Source of the DNA: JANOYJ01 sp031373225
GTDB taxonomy: Bacteria > Pseudomonadota > Alphaproteobacteria > Rhizobiales > Rhizobiaceae
Assembly (NCBI GenBank): GCA_031373225.1
Contig: JANMMM010000368.1
Coordinates: forward strand, 1-22,011
Length of the DNA stretch: 22,011 nt
Direction of reading: 5' to 3'
The notes under the pieces were generated by a model. It saw nothing but the letters and a program-made list of their open reading frames with translations, had not been told where the DNA came from and made no database searches. Both the position numbers and the translations under genes were made by a program. Positions 6,614-15,613 of the stretch are shown here, one piece after another. Numbering within the stretch: position 1 is the first letter of the stretch; every line of letters starts with the position of its first letter.

Positions 6614-7858
6614 GTGCAGCAGAAAGCGGGGTCTGATCTCGTGCGCAGGCAGAACCGGGGCGTGGTGATTTCCGCGCTGCGCCGGCGCGGACGGCTGTCA
6701 CGCACGGAACTGTCGACCGAGACAAGCCTTTCGCCATCAACGGTTTCAGCCATCACGTCTGATCTCCTGTCGGAAGGAGCCGTGCTGGAAATCCGCGAGC
6801 CGGACGCGTCGCTGATCAAGCGCGGTCGGCCGCAGATTGCGCTGGCGCTCAATCCGGCGCGGGCTGTGATCGCCGCCGTGGAGCTTTCGCTGAACCGGCT
6901 GTCGGTCACCATCGCCGATTATGCCGGGAGCATTCTGGCCGAAAAGGCGGCGAGCTTTGACACGGCGTCCGTCAGTTCCGCCGAGACACTGACGCGGATG
7001 ACGGGCGCGATACGCGGCTGTCTGGAGCCGGTCGCATCCGAACTTTCCGCCATTGTCGTCGCTGTGCAGGGCCGCACCGACGCCAAGGGACGGGATCTTT
7101 TATGGTCGCCGATCTCGCCGGGCCGCGATGTGCAGCTGGCGGACGTGCTGGAGGCGGAGTTCAGCGCGCCGGTGACAATCGCCAATGACTGCTCGATGAT
7201 CGCGGCGGCGCTCCGCTGGCGGGACAGCGCGCGTTACGGGCGGGACTTTCTCGCCGTGCTGCTGTCGCACGGCATCGGCATGGGACTGTATCTGAACGGC
7301 AGACTGTTTTCCGGCACGCGCTCGTCCGCCGCCGAGTTCGGCCACATGCAATTTAAGGCCGGCGGGGCGCTTTGCCGCTGTGGCGCACGGGGCTGCATAG
7401 AGGCCTATGCCGGCGACTACGCCATCTGGCGCGCCGCACAGGGCCAGCCCGAAGACACGCTGCCGCCCGTTGATCTGACGGCGGTGAACATGCGGGCGCT
7501 GGCCGAACGGGCCCGCGCCGCTGATGGGCGCGAGCGGCAGGCTTACCGGCAGGCGGCGGCGGCGCTTGGGCATGGGCTGTCTAGTCTGTTCGCGCTGATT
7601 GATCCGGTGCCCGTCGCTTTTGTCGGTTCAGGCACGGCGGCGTTTGATATTATGAAGCCGGATATCGAGGCGGCGGTTCAGAATTCAAACGCCGGCGCCT
7701 ATGAAAACCTGTTCGACTTTGACCTCTTTGATTCCGAGACGCCGCTGATACAGCTTGGCTCCATCATGACTGCGCTTCAGTCGGTCGACGAGCAGATCAC
7801 CAGCGGCGGCGAAGCGATCGAGGGTTTGTTTCAAACCAATTGGAGGGCCATTGTATGA
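6614..7858 (+). CDS. ROK-family transcriptional repressor, probable xylose regulator
   Basis: This 414-residue protein has an N-terminal winged helix-turn-helix (about residues 12-60, with RLSRTELSTETSLSPSTVSA as the recognition unit) joined to a ROK sugar-kinase-like fold. The ROK zinc site is intact: H244 in EFGHM and C254-x-C256-GARG-C261. The kinase-type ND pair (N191, D192) is kept, but the DxGxT phosphate loop at the start of the ROK fold is missing. It should therefore sense a sugar rather than phosphorylate it. The GTG start is chosen for its AGGAGG. Its stop codon overlaps the xylB start by four bases (ATGA), tying it to xylose catabolism, and it diverges from xylF. ROK proteins named XylR repress xylose genes and let go when xylose binds; that role is inferred here. 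I leave the symbol blank because several unrelated proteins are called XylR. Confidence 0.88.
   Translation: MQQKAGSDLVRRQNRGVVISALRRRGRLSRTELSTETSLSPSTVSAITSDLLSEGAVLEIREPDASLIKRGRPQIALALNPARAVIAAVELSLNRLSVTIADYAGSILAEKAASFDTASVSSAETLTRMTGAIRGCLEPVASELSAIVVAVQGRTDAKGRDLLWSPISPGRDVQLADVLEAEFSAPVTIANDCSMIAAALRWRDSARYGRDFLAVLLSHGIGMGLYLNGRLFSGTRSSAAEFGHMQFKAGGALCRCGARGCIEAYAGDYAIWRAAQGQPEDTLPPVDLTAVNMRALAERARAADGRERQAYRQAAAALGHGLSSLFALIDPVPVAFVGSGTAAFDIMKPDIEAAVQNSNAGAYENLFDFDLFDSETPLIQLGSIMTALQSVDEQITSGGEAIEGLFQTNWRAIV
7842..7847 (+). promoter_or_regulatory. xylB ribosome binding site (decides start)
   Basis: GGAGGG, seven bases before the ATG at 7855 and inside the end of the ROK gene. It rules out the in-frame TTG at 7840. 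Confidence 0.75.
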
Positions 7859-9315
7859 GCTTTTACCTCGGCATTGATCTTGGAACATCGTCGGTCAAGC
7901 TGCTCTTGATCGGCGCGGACCAGGCCATTATCGGCTCATCACATGCGCCGCTTGACGTGCAGAGGCCGCATCCCGGCTGGTCGGAGCAGGATCCCGCAAG
8001 CTGGCTGACCGCCACGGAAGCGGCGATGGAAGAACTGAAGAGACAACACTCAGGCGAATTGGCGGCCGTCTCGGGCATCGGCCTGTCGGGCCACATGCAC
8101 GGCGCGACTTTGTTGAACGCATCCGGCAATGTGCTGCGCCCCTGCTTGCTCTGGAATGACACGCGCTCCTTCGCCGAGGCTGCGGAGCTCGACGCACAGC
8201 CGATTTTCCGCCACCTCACCGGCAACATCGTGTTTCCCGGCTTCACCGCGCCGAAAGTGCTTTGGGTTGCCCGGCATGAACCGGCGGTTTTTGCCGACAC
8301 CGCCAAGGTGCTCTTGCCCAAAGACTATCTGCGGCTCTGGCTGACCGGCGAATATGTGTCTGAAATGTCGGATGCGGCGGGGACGTCCTGGCTGGATGTC
8401 GGCAAGCGGGATTGGGATGCGTCGCTGCTTGCGGCCACTGGCTTGAGTCTTTCGCACATGCCGTCGCTGGTCGAAGGCACAGAAGTAAGCGGAAACTTAC
8501 GCAAGGAACTTGCAGTGCGCTGGGGCATGACAGGAAAGATCGCCGTCGCGGGCGGCGCGGGCGACAATGCGGCCTCGGCCTGCGGCATGGGAACCGTCGC
8601 CCCGGGGACGGCGTTCGTGTCACTCGGCACATCCGGTGTGCTGTTTGCCTCAAACGAGGCCTACCGGCCCAATCCCGCAAGCGCGGTGCACGCATTCTGC
8701 CACGCCATTCCAAACACCTGGCATCAGATGGGGGTCATCCTGTCGGCGACGGATTCATTGAACTGGCTGGCCGGAATCACCGGACGCGATGCGGCGGGTT
8801 TGACGAGCCACTTCGGTGAAACCCTGCAAGCGCCCGGACCGGTGACATTCCTGCCTTACTTGTCGGGAGAGCGCACGCCCCATAATGACGCGGCAATCCG
8901 CGGTGCGTTCGCCGGGCTTGGCCATGAAAGCGATGTTGACGCTTTGGCAAAAGCCGTGATGGAGGGCGTTGCGTTTGCCGTGCGCGACTGTCTGGACGCG
9001 CTCAGTGCCGCCGGGACGAAATTGACGCGGGTGACTGCCATAGGCGGCGGATCGCGTTCGCTTTACTGGCTTAAAGTCATTGCCACGGTCTTGAACATCC
9101 CCGTCGATGTCCCCGCAGAGGGCGATTTCGGCGCGGCCTTTGGCGCGGCACGGCTGGGGCTGATCGCCGCGACGGGCGCCGACCCGCTCGCCGTCTGTGC
9201 GCCGCCGAAAACGGCGCGGACCATCGAACCGGACGCTTCCCTGACCCAAGCCTTTCACGACGCGCATCAGCGCTACAAACATCTGTATCCAGCCATTGAA
9301 GGAGCACTCAATTGA
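7855..9315 (+). CDS. xylB: Xylulokinase
   Basis: This 486-residue FGGY-family kinase phosphorylates D-xylulose with ATP to xylulose 5-phosphate in the cytoplasm. E. coli XylB has 484 residues and aligns throughout. Visible marks are the phosphate loop DLGTSSVK at 8-15, RPHPGWSEQDP near 37-47, the substrate segment SGHMHGATLL at 78-87, MSDAAGTSWLDV at 171-182, the catalytic-base region GGAGDNAA at 233-240 (D237 equals E. coli D233), FLPYLSGERTPHN, and the C-terminal ATP motif IGGGSRSLYW. The ATG shares four bases with the ROK stop. The gene ends inside the first codons of xylA (TTGA overlap). Identification is secure. Confidence 0.96.
   Translation: MSFYLGIDLGTSSVKLLLIGADQAIIGSSHAPLDVQRPHPGWSEQDPASWLTATEAAMEELKRQHSGELAAVSGIGLSGHMHGATLLNASGNVLRPCLLWNDTRSFAEAAELDAQPIFRHLTGNIVFPGFTAPKVLWVARHEPAVFADTAKVLLPKDYLRLWLTGEYVSEMSDAAGTSWLDVGKRDWDASLLAATGLSLSHMPSLVEGTEVSGNLRKELAVRWGMTGKIAVAGGAGDNAASACGMGTVAPGTAFVSLGTSGVLFASNEAYRPNPASAVHAFCHAIPNTWHQMGVILSATDSLNWLAGITGRDAAGLTSHFGETLQAPGPVTFLPYLSGERTPHNDAAIRGAFAGLGHESDVDALAKAVMEGVAFAVRDCLDALSAAGTKLTRVTAIGGGSRSLYWLKVIATVLNIPVDVPAEGDFGAAFGAARLGLIAATGADPLAVCAPPKTARTIEPDASLTQAFHDAHQRYKHLYPAIEGALN
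9299..9304 (+). promoter_or_regulatory. xylA ribosome binding site supporting a TTG start
   Basis: AAGGAG, seven bases before the TTG at 9312. The spacing supports TTG as the true initiator; no ATG or GTG occurs nearby in frame before the conserved N-terminus. Confidence 0.7.
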
Positions 9316-10622
9316 GCACCGGTTTTTTCGGCGACATCGCGCCAGTCAAATTCGAAGGCCCGGATTCAACCAATCCCCTCGCCTTCCGCCACTACAATCC
9401 CGACGAAATGGTCATGGGCAAGCGGATGGAGGAGCATCTGCGCTTCGCCGTCGCCTACTGGCATTCATTTGCATGGCAGGGCGGCGATCCCTTTGGCGGG
9501 CAGACATTCGAGCGGCCCTGGTTCGGCGACACGATGGACCATGCGCGGCTGAAGGCGGATGTGGCGTTTGAGCTGTTCCAGATATTGGGAACGCCTTTCT
9601 ACGCTTTCCACGACGCCGACGTGCGCCCCGAAGGCGCGACATTCGCCGAGAGCCGCAGGAATCTGGAGGCAATTATCGATATTTTCGCTGAAAAGCAAAA
9701 CAAGACCGGCGTCAAGCTGCTCTGGGGCACGGCGAACCTGTTCTCGCACCGCCGCTTCATGTCCGGCGCTTCCACTAATCCAGACCCGGATGTCTTCGCA
9801 TGGTCCGCCGCGACGGTGAAGAGCTGCATGGACGCGACGAAGAAGCTCGGCGGCGCCAATTACGTCCTTTGGGGCGGGCGCGAGGGCTATGAGACGCTGA
9901 TCAACACCGATCTCGCCCGCGAGGACGCGCAGATGGGGCGGTTTCTCAATCTCGTTGTCGAATACAAGCACAAGATTGGCTACGAGGGCGCGATCCTGAT
10001 TGAGCCGAAGCCGCAGGAGCCTTCCAAGCATCAGTATGATTATGATGTCGCGACCGTTTACGGCTTTCTCAAACGCCACGGGCTTGAGAAGGAAGTGAAG
10101 GTCAATATCGAAGTCGGCCATGCCGTGCTCGCCGGCCACTCGTTCGAACATGAGATCGCCATGGCCACCTCGCTCGGCATACTCGGCTCGGTCGACGCTA
10201 ACCGCAACGATTACCAGTCCGGCTGGGACACGGATCAGTTTCCCAACAATGTGCCGGAAATGGCGGTGGCCATGTATTACATCTTGAAGAGCGGCGGCCT
10301 GAAAACCGGCGGCTTCAATTTCGATTCAAAGATCCGCCGCCAGTCGATTGAGCCCGTCGACCTCATCCACGGCCATGTCGGCGGCATGGATGTCTGCGCC
10401 CGCGCCCTGAAAGCGGCGGCGAAGATGATCGAGGACAATGTCTGGGGCGCCTATGTCGAAGAGCGCTACGCGGGCTGGAATTCCGCTGAAGCCAAGGCGA
10501 TGCTCTCCGGCAAACGGTCGCTGGCCGAGATTGCCGAGCGGGTCGAGGCGCAAGGTGTCAATCCGAAACCGCGCTCCGGCGGGCAGGAATATCTGGAGAA
10601 TGTCATCAACCGCTATGTCTGA
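9312..10622 (+). CDS. xylA: Xylose isomerase
   Basis: This 436-residue enzyme converts D-xylose to D-xylulose using two divalent metal ions; it works as a cytoplasmic TIM-barrel tetramer. E. coli XylA has 440 residues. All active-site residues are in place: H100 and D103 (FHDADV), E231 and K233 (IEPKP), E267 and H270 (NIEVGHA), D295 (GSVDANR), D306 and D308 (WDTDQF), and D338 (FNFDSKIRRQS). The family stretch VLWGGREGYETL is at 185-196. Translation starts at TTG, which overlaps the xylB TGA stop (TTGA) and has AAGGAG upstream. The long N-terminal part before the barrel marks the larger class of xylose isomerases. It is the last gene of the plus-strand xyl operon, followed by a terminator-like hairpin. 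Confidence 0.97.
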   Translation: MSTGFFGDIAPVKFEGPDSTNPLAFRHYNPDEMVMGKRMEEHLRFAVAYWHSFAWQGGDPFGGQTFERPWFGDTMDHARLKADVAFELFQILGTPFYAFHDADVRPEGATFAESRRNLEAIIDIFAEKQNKTGVKLLWGTANLFSHRRFMSGASTNPDPDVFAWSAATVKSCMDATKKLGGANYVLWGGREGYETLINTDLAREDAQMGRFLNLVVEYKHKIGYEGAILIEPKPQEPSKHQYDYDVATVYGFLKRHGLEKEVKVNIEVGHAVLAGHSFEHEIAMATSLGILGSVDANRNDYQSGWDTDQFPNNVPEMAVAMYYILKSGGLKTGGFNFDSKIRRQSIEPVDLIHGHVGGMDVCARALKAAAKMIEDNVWGAYVEERYAGWNSAEAKAMLSGKRSLAEIAERVEAQGVNPKPRSGGQEYLENVINRYV

Positions 10623-10711
10623 CCTATAAGACATGTCCCGCAGGTCACACATTCTTGCATGGCTGCACTGATTTTGCCGCTCTTGCTGTGCGAATATAAA
10701 ACATCTGATAC

Positions 10712-10749
10712 TCGGCGCAGGAATAGAAACTGCGCCGAATCAGCTTTTT
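10712..10749 (+). terminator. Terminator-like hairpin between xylA and glgP
   Basis: A perfect 9-bp stem (TCGGCGCAG at 10712-10720 with CTGCGCCGA at 10730-10738, 9-nt loop) is followed by TTTTT at 10745-10749. The T-run starts six bases after the stem, which weakens it. It lies 90 bases after the xylA stop and most simply ends the xyl transcript. The 185-base gap also holds a TATAAA (10695-10700) before the hairpin and a 10-bp palindrome AAATCGATTT (10784-10793) just before glgP. I see no convincing promoter for glgP. Confidence 0.55.
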
Positions 10750-10783
10750 AGCTTGTGCCAAATTTGACGCGCGAATAAGAATC

Positions 10784-10793
10784 AAATCGATTT
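10784..10793. promoter_or_regulatory. Palindrome AAATCGATTT ahead of glgP
   Basis: A perfect 10-bp palindrome centred about 19 bases before the glgP ATG. Its position would suit a repressor site or a structured leader, but it is short and could be chance. Confidence 0.2.
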
Positions 10794-10807
10794 AGCACGG
10801 GAACGTC

Positions 10808-13300
10808 ATGACTTTCATTGCAAAGAACCTGGAAGCGATTTCCATTTCCGAAGCGCGGGCGCGCAACGAGCTTTCGGGGAAAATACTCGAAAAGCTGATG
10901 TATTCGATCGGCAAGGACACCAGCGCCGCCAAGCCGCATGACTGGACCACGGCCACGATCCTTGTCATCCGTGACAAAATCATCGACCAATGGATGAAGT
11001 CCACCAAGGAAGTCTACAAAACCGGCGGCAAGCGGGTCTATTACCTGTCGCTGGAATTCCTCATCGGTCGGCTGATGCGCGATGCGATTTCCAATCTCGG
11101 CTTGATGCAGGAAGTGTCGGACGCGCTGAAGTCGCTTGGCGTTGATCTCGACATGATTGCCGAGCTGGAGCCGGACGCCGCGCTCGGCAATGGCGGGCTT
11201 GGCCGGCTCGCGGCCTGCTTTATGGAGAGCATGGCGACAGTCGGCATCCCGGCCTATGGCTATGGCATCCGCTATGTGCACGGCCTGTTCCGGCAGGAGA
11301 TCCATGACGGTTGGCAGGTGGAGCTGCCCGAGACTTGGCTGCAACACGGCAATCCATGGGAATTCGAGCGGCGCGAGAGCAATTACGAAGTTGGCTTTGG
11401 CGGCTCCGTGGCCGCGATTGAAAGCGATGACGACGCGGTCGCCGATGCGGACTCCAATGACGACCGCCACGAGTGGAAACCATCCGAACGCGTCATCGCG
11501 GTGGCTTACGACACGCCGGTGGTTGGCTGGAAGGGCAAGCGAGTCAACACGCTGCGGCTCTGGGAAGCGCAGCCGATCGATGCGATCAAATTAGACGCCT
11601 TCAATTCCGGCGACCATATCGGCGCGCTGAATGAGAGCAACAAGGCCGGGCTGATTACCCGCGTGCTTTATCCTGCGGATTCAACGCCCGCCGGACAGGA
11701 ACTGCGCCTGCGGCAGGAATATTTCTTTGTGTCGGCGTCGCTCCAGGACATATTGCGCCGCCATCTGCAGCAGTATCCGGACTTTCTCAATCTGCCGGAC
11801 AAAGTCGCTATTCAGTTGAATGACACGCATCCGGCGGTCGCCGTGCTGGAACTCATGCGGCTCCTGACGGACTCACACGGCATCAAATGGGACAAGGCGT
11901 GGGAGATTTGCAAGGGCACATTTAGCTATACGAACCATACACTGCTGCCCGAGGCGCTTGAAACCTGGCCGGTGCATCTGTTTGAGCGGATGCTGCCGCG
12001 CCACATGCAGATTCTTTACGCGATCAACGCAAAGATCATCACCGAAGCGCGCCGCGAGCGCGGGTTCAACGACCAGCAGGTGCAGGCCATCTCGCTGATT
12101 GACGAATCCCATGGCCGCCGCGTGCGTATGGGGCCGCTGGCCTTTGTCGGCTCGCATTCGATCAACGGCGTTTCGGCGCTGCACACAGACCTGATGAAAA
12201 AAACGGTGTTCGCCGATCTGCACAAGCTTTATCCGGACCGGATCAACAACAAGACCAACGGCATCACGCCGCGCCGCTGGCTGAACGGCTGTAATCCGGG
12301 CCTGACAAATCTCATCCGCGAAGCAATCGGCGACGAATTCCTCGACGATGCGGAAGGATTGAGCGCGCTGGAGCCATTTGCCGAGGACGCGGGTTTCCGC
12401 GCCAAGTTCGCGGCGGTCAAACACGCCAATAAGGTGCGCCTGGCCGCTTTGGTGCGCCAGCGCACTGGCATCAAGATCGACCCGAAGGCGCTGTTCGACA
12501 TCCAGATCAAGCGCATCCATGAATACAAGCGGCAGCTGCTCAATATTATCGAGACGGTGGCGCTGTACGACGCGATCCGCTCGCAGCCGCACCGCAACTG
12601 GGCGCCGCGCGTTAAATTCTTCGGCGGCAAGGCGGCGCCGACCTATCACAACGCCAAGATTATTATTAAGCTGGCTAATGATGTCGCCAAAGTCGTCAAC
12701 GCCGATCCGGCGGTGCGCGGTCTGCTGAAGGTGGTCTTTGTGCCAAACTACAATGTCTCGACCGCCGAGATCATGATCCCGGGCGCAAATCTGTCCGAGC
12801 AGATTTCGACAGCGGGTCTCGAGGCCTCCGGCACGGGCAACATGAAATTTGCCTTGAACGGCGCGATCACCATCGGCACGCTGGACGGCGCCAATGTTGA
12901 AATCCGCGAACATGTCGGCGACGACAATATCTTCATCTTCGGCCTGACCGCCGAGCAGGTCGCCGAGCTGCGGGTGAATGGCTACACACCGCGCGCTGTG
13001 ATCGAAGCGTCGCAGCCGCTTTCCGAAGCGCTGTCGCAGATCGCCTCCGGCGTCTTCTCGCCCGACGATGTCAACCGCTACAAGGACATGGTGCAGGGTC
13101 TTTATGACCATGACTGGTTCCTCGTCGCCGCCGACTTCGACGCTTATTTCGCCAAGCAGCGGCAGGTTGACAGGGTCTGGGGCGAGCAGCAGGAATGGAA
13201 CCGGATCGCCATTCTCAACACCGCGCGGGTCGGATGGTTCTCGTCGGACCGCACAATCCGTCAGTACGGCAAGGAAATATGGAACGTCAGCGGAAAATAA
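10808..13300 (+). CDS. glgP: Glycogen/alpha-glucan phosphorylase
   Basis: This 830-residue GT35 enzyme removes glucose from glucan chain ends with phosphate, releasing glucose 1-phosphate. It needs pyridoxal phosphate, held on K680 in the signature EASGTGNMKFALNG. Other family stretches are YYLSLEFLIGRLM, ALGNGGLGRLAACF, GYGIRYVHGLF, AIQLNDTHPAVA, NHTLLPEALE, KTNGITPRRWL and KRIHEYKRQLLN. Length is usual for bacterial phosphorylases. A short acidic stretch rich in aspartate at about 204-222 interrupts the region just before ERVIAVAYDTP. It heads the glycogen operon, 185 bases after xylA and 56 bases before glgB. Its Pgm and GlgC partners downstream use or regenerate its product. Confidence 0.96.
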   Translation: MTFIAKNLEAISISEARARNELSGKILEKLMYSIGKDTSAAKPHDWTTATILVIRDKIIDQWMKSTKEVYKTGGKRVYYLSLEFLIGRLMRDAISNLGLMQEVSDALKSLGVDLDMIAELEPDAALGNGGLGRLAACFMESMATVGIPAYGYGIRYVHGLFRQEIHDGWQVELPETWLQHGNPWEFERRESNYEVGFGGSVAAIESDDDAVADADSNDDRHEWKPSERVIAVAYDTPVVGWKGKRVNTLRLWEAQPIDAIKLDAFNSGDHIGALNESNKAGLITRVLYPADSTPAGQELRLRQEYFFVSASLQDILRRHLQQYPDFLNLPDKVAIQLNDTHPAVAVLELMRLLTDSHGIKWDKAWEICKGTFSYTNHTLLPEALETWPVHLFERMLPRHMQILYAINAKIITEARRERGFNDQQVQAISLIDESHGRRVRMGPLAFVGSHSINGVSALHTDLMKKTVFADLHKLYPDRINNKTNGITPRRWLNGCNPGLTNLIREAIGDEFLDDAEGLSALEPFAEDAGFRAKFAAVKHANKVRLAALVRQRTGIKIDPKALFDIQIKRIHEYKRQLLNIIETVALYDAIRSQPHRNWAPRVKFFGGKAAPTYHNAKIIIKLANDVAKVVNADPAVRGLLKVVFVPNYNVSTAEIMIPGANLSEQISTAGLEASGTGNMKFALNGAITIGTLDGANVEIREHVGDDNIFIFGLTAEQVAELRVNGYTPRAVIEASQPLSEALSQIASGVFSPDDVNRYKDMVQGLYDHDWFLVAADFDAYFAKQRQVDRVWGEQQEWNRIAILNTARVGWFSSDRTIRQYGKEIWNVSGK

Positions 13301-13341
13301 CGGCTTGTGGGATTTGAAGATTCAAGGCTAGCATATTGCTT

Positions 13342-13347
13342 GGGAGG
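13342..13347 (+). promoter_or_regulatory. glgB ribosome binding site (decides start)
   Basis: GGGAGG, nine bases before the ATG at 13357. It places the start after the in-frame TTG at 13336. Confidence 0.65.
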
Positions 13348-13356
13348 CAATCGTCG

Positions 13357-15588
13357 ATGGCTGAACGGAAAACTGCGGCAAAGGCGAAGGCGGGCAGACA
13401 GCCCGGCTCCTTCCATCTCCATGGGGACTCGGTGCAGGCCGTCATTGACGGCCGTCACACTGATCCGTTTTCCGTCATGGGCATGCACGAATCCGAAGGC
13501 GGCTTCATCGCCCGCGCCTTTGTGGCGGATGCCGACGCCCTTGAGGCATTCACCCTCTCCGGCGAGTCCTGCGGTGTGCTTGAACGGCGTCACGATGCGG
13601 GTTTCTTTGAGGGAAAGCTGAGCGTCACCAAGCGCCAGCCGCTGCGCTATCATGCGAAAAACGGCAGCGGCGAATGGGATTTCAAGGACCCCTATTCGTT
13701 CGGGCCGGTGCTCGGACCGATGGATGATTATTACATCGCCGAAGGCTCGCACCTGCGCCTGTTCGACAAAATGGGCGCGCATGTCATGGACCATGAGGGC
13801 GCGACTGGCGTGCACTTCGCCATGTGGGCGCCCAATGCCAGCCGCGTCTCGGTGGTTGGCGACTTCAACTACTGGGATGGACGCCGCCATGTGATGCGGC
13901 TGCGGCGTGACACGGGCGTCTGGGAAATATTCGCGCCGGACGTTCCCGCCGGCACGGCCTATAAATACGAGATCACCTCGTCGAGCGGCGATATCATGCC
14001 GCTCAAGGCCGATCCTTACGCGTTCAAATCCGAAATGCGGCCGCAGACGGCTTCCGTTGTCGAGCACACATGGACGCAGGAATGGGGAGACAAGGGGCAC
14101 CGCGATTTCTGGGCCAGCGTTGATCCGAGGCGGACGGCAATTTCGATTTATGAAGTCCATGCCGGCTCATGGCAGCGGCATGAGAATGGCGACTTTCTGT
14201 CTTGGGACGAGTTGGGCGACAAGTTGATCCCCTATGTCGTGGACATGGGCTTCACACATATCGAATTCCTGCCCATCTCAGAGCATCCCTATGATCCGTC
14301 CTGGGGCTACCAGACGACCGGCCTCTATGCGCCCTCCGCCCGCTTCGGCGACACGGCGGGTTTCGCGCGCTTTGTCGATGGCGCGCACCGGGCCGGCGTC
14401 GGCGTCATCCTCGACTGGGTGCCGGCGCATTTTCCAACCGATGCGCACGGCCTGTCGCGTTTTGACGGGACAGCGCTGTATGAGCACGCCGATCCGCGCC
14501 AGGGCTTCCACCCGGACTGGAACACGGCGATCTATAATTTCGGCCGCAAGGAAGTGCGGTCGTTCCTGATCAACAATGCGCTTTATTGGGGCGAGAAATA
14601 TCACCTCGACGGACTGCGCGTCGATGCGGTGGCCTCGATGCTCTATCTCGATTATTCGCGCAAACAGGGCGAATGGGTGCCGAACCAGTATGGCGGGCGC
14701 GAGAATCTGGAGGCGGTGAGCTTCCTGCAGGAAACCAACAAGGCGGTCAATGGCTCGTACCCCGGCTTCATGATGATCGCCGAGGAATCCACCGCATGGC
14801 CGAAAGTGTCAGGTCCTGTGCATGACGGCGGCCTTGGCTTCGGTTTCAAGTGGAACATGGGCTTCATGCATGACACGCTCGCCTATATGCAGCGCGAACC
14901 GGTCTACCGCAAACATCATCACAACGAGCTGACCTTTGGCCTGCTCTACGCCTTCACAGAAAACTTCGTGCTGCCGATCTCGCATGACGAAGTGGTGCAT
15001 GGCAAAGGCACGCTGTTGACCAAGATGGCGGGTGACGACTGGCAGAAGTTCGCCAATCTGCGCGCCTATTACGGTTTCATGTGGGGCTATCCCGGCAAGA
15101 AACTGCTGTTCATGGGGCAGGAGTTTGCCCAGCGCGCTGAATGGAGCGAGGCGAAATCACTTGACTGGTATGTGCTGAACTATCCGCAGCACGAGGGCAT
15201 GCGGCTTCTGGTGCGCGACCTCAACCATCTCTACCGGTCGGTCCCGGCGCTGCATGCGCGGGACTGCGAGCAGGAAGGGTTTCAATGGCTGGTCGGCGAT
15301 GACAGCGCCAACTCGGTCTTCGCCTGGCTGCGCTCCGCGCCGGGCGAGAAGCCTTGCATGGTGGTCACCAATTTCACGCCGGTGCCGCGCGAGAATTACA
15401 AAATCCCGCTGCCGGTCTCCGGCCGCTGGGTCGAGCGCTTCAACTCCGACGCCGCAGTCTATTCCGGCAGCGGCAAGGGCAATGGCGGCGAGGTCCGCGC
15501 GGTCAAGGGCGACTTTAAGGGGTTTGCGGCAAGCGCCGAGTTCCTGCTGCCGCCGCTGGCGACAATGATTTTCGAGTTTGATATCTGA
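13357..15588 (+). CDS. glgB: 1,4-alpha-glucan (glycogen) branching enzyme
   Basis: This 743-residue GH13 enzyme cuts alpha-1,4 chains and rejoins them as alpha-1,6 branches. In order it shows an N-terminal module (about 1-115, including DGRHTDPFSVMGMH), a CBM48 module (about 120-225, with FAMWAPNASRVSVVGDFNYW), the catalytic barrel, and a C-terminal beta domain. Catalytic residues are nucleophile D423 in GLRVDAVASML, acid/base E476 in MIAEEST, and transition-state D544 in ISHDEVVHGKG. GYQTTGLYAPSARFG is another typical segment. Length fits two-module branching enzymes such as that of E. coli (728). The ATG is chosen for GGGAGG upstream and because the extra residues from the TTG at 13336 are not conserved-looking. 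It is followed 25 bases later by glgC. Confidence 0.96.
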   Translation: MAERKTAAKAKAGRQPGSFHLHGDSVQAVIDGRHTDPFSVMGMHESEGGFIARAFVADADALEAFTLSGESCGVLERRHDAGFFEGKLSVTKRQPLRYHAKNGSGEWDFKDPYSFGPVLGPMDDYYIAEGSHLRLFDKMGAHVMDHEGATGVHFAMWAPNASRVSVVGDFNYWDGRRHVMRLRRDTGVWEIFAPDVPAGTAYKYEITSSSGDIMPLKADPYAFKSEMRPQTASVVEHTWTQEWGDKGHRDFWASVDPRRTAISIYEVHAGSWQRHENGDFLSWDELGDKLIPYVVDMGFTHIEFLPISEHPYDPSWGYQTTGLYAPSARFGDTAGFARFVDGAHRAGVGVILDWVPAHFPTDAHGLSRFDGTALYEHADPRQGFHPDWNTAIYNFGRKEVRSFLINNALYWGEKYHLDGLRVDAVASMLYLDYSRKQGEWVPNQYGGRENLEAVSFLQETNKAVNGSYPGFMMIAEESTAWPKVSGPVHDGGLGFGFKWNMGFMHDTLAYMQREPVYRKHHHNELTFGLLYAFTENFVLPISHDEVVHGKGTLLTKMAGDDWQKFANLRAYYGFMWGYPGKKLLFMGQEFAQRAEWSEAKSLDWYVLNYPQHEGMRLLVRDLNHLYRSVPALHARDCEQEGFQWLVGDDSANSVFAWLRSAPGEKPCMVVTNFTPVPRENYKIPLPVSGRWVERFNSDAAVYSGSGKGNGGEVRAVKGDFKGFAASAEFLLPPLATMIFEFDI

Positions 15589-15613
15589 GTTCCGGTTTTT
15601 GGGAGAGGACCTT

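Noticed and set aside
11873..13111. Long minus-strand open frame (about 412 codons) opposite glgP
   Set aside because: A shadow of glgP: no domain, no ribosome site, and the whole stretch is accounted for by conserved phosphorylase sequence.
13336..13350. Small hairpin (TTGC/GCAA) that could hide the glgB ribosome site
   Set aside because: Only four base pairs, too weak to claim regulation.
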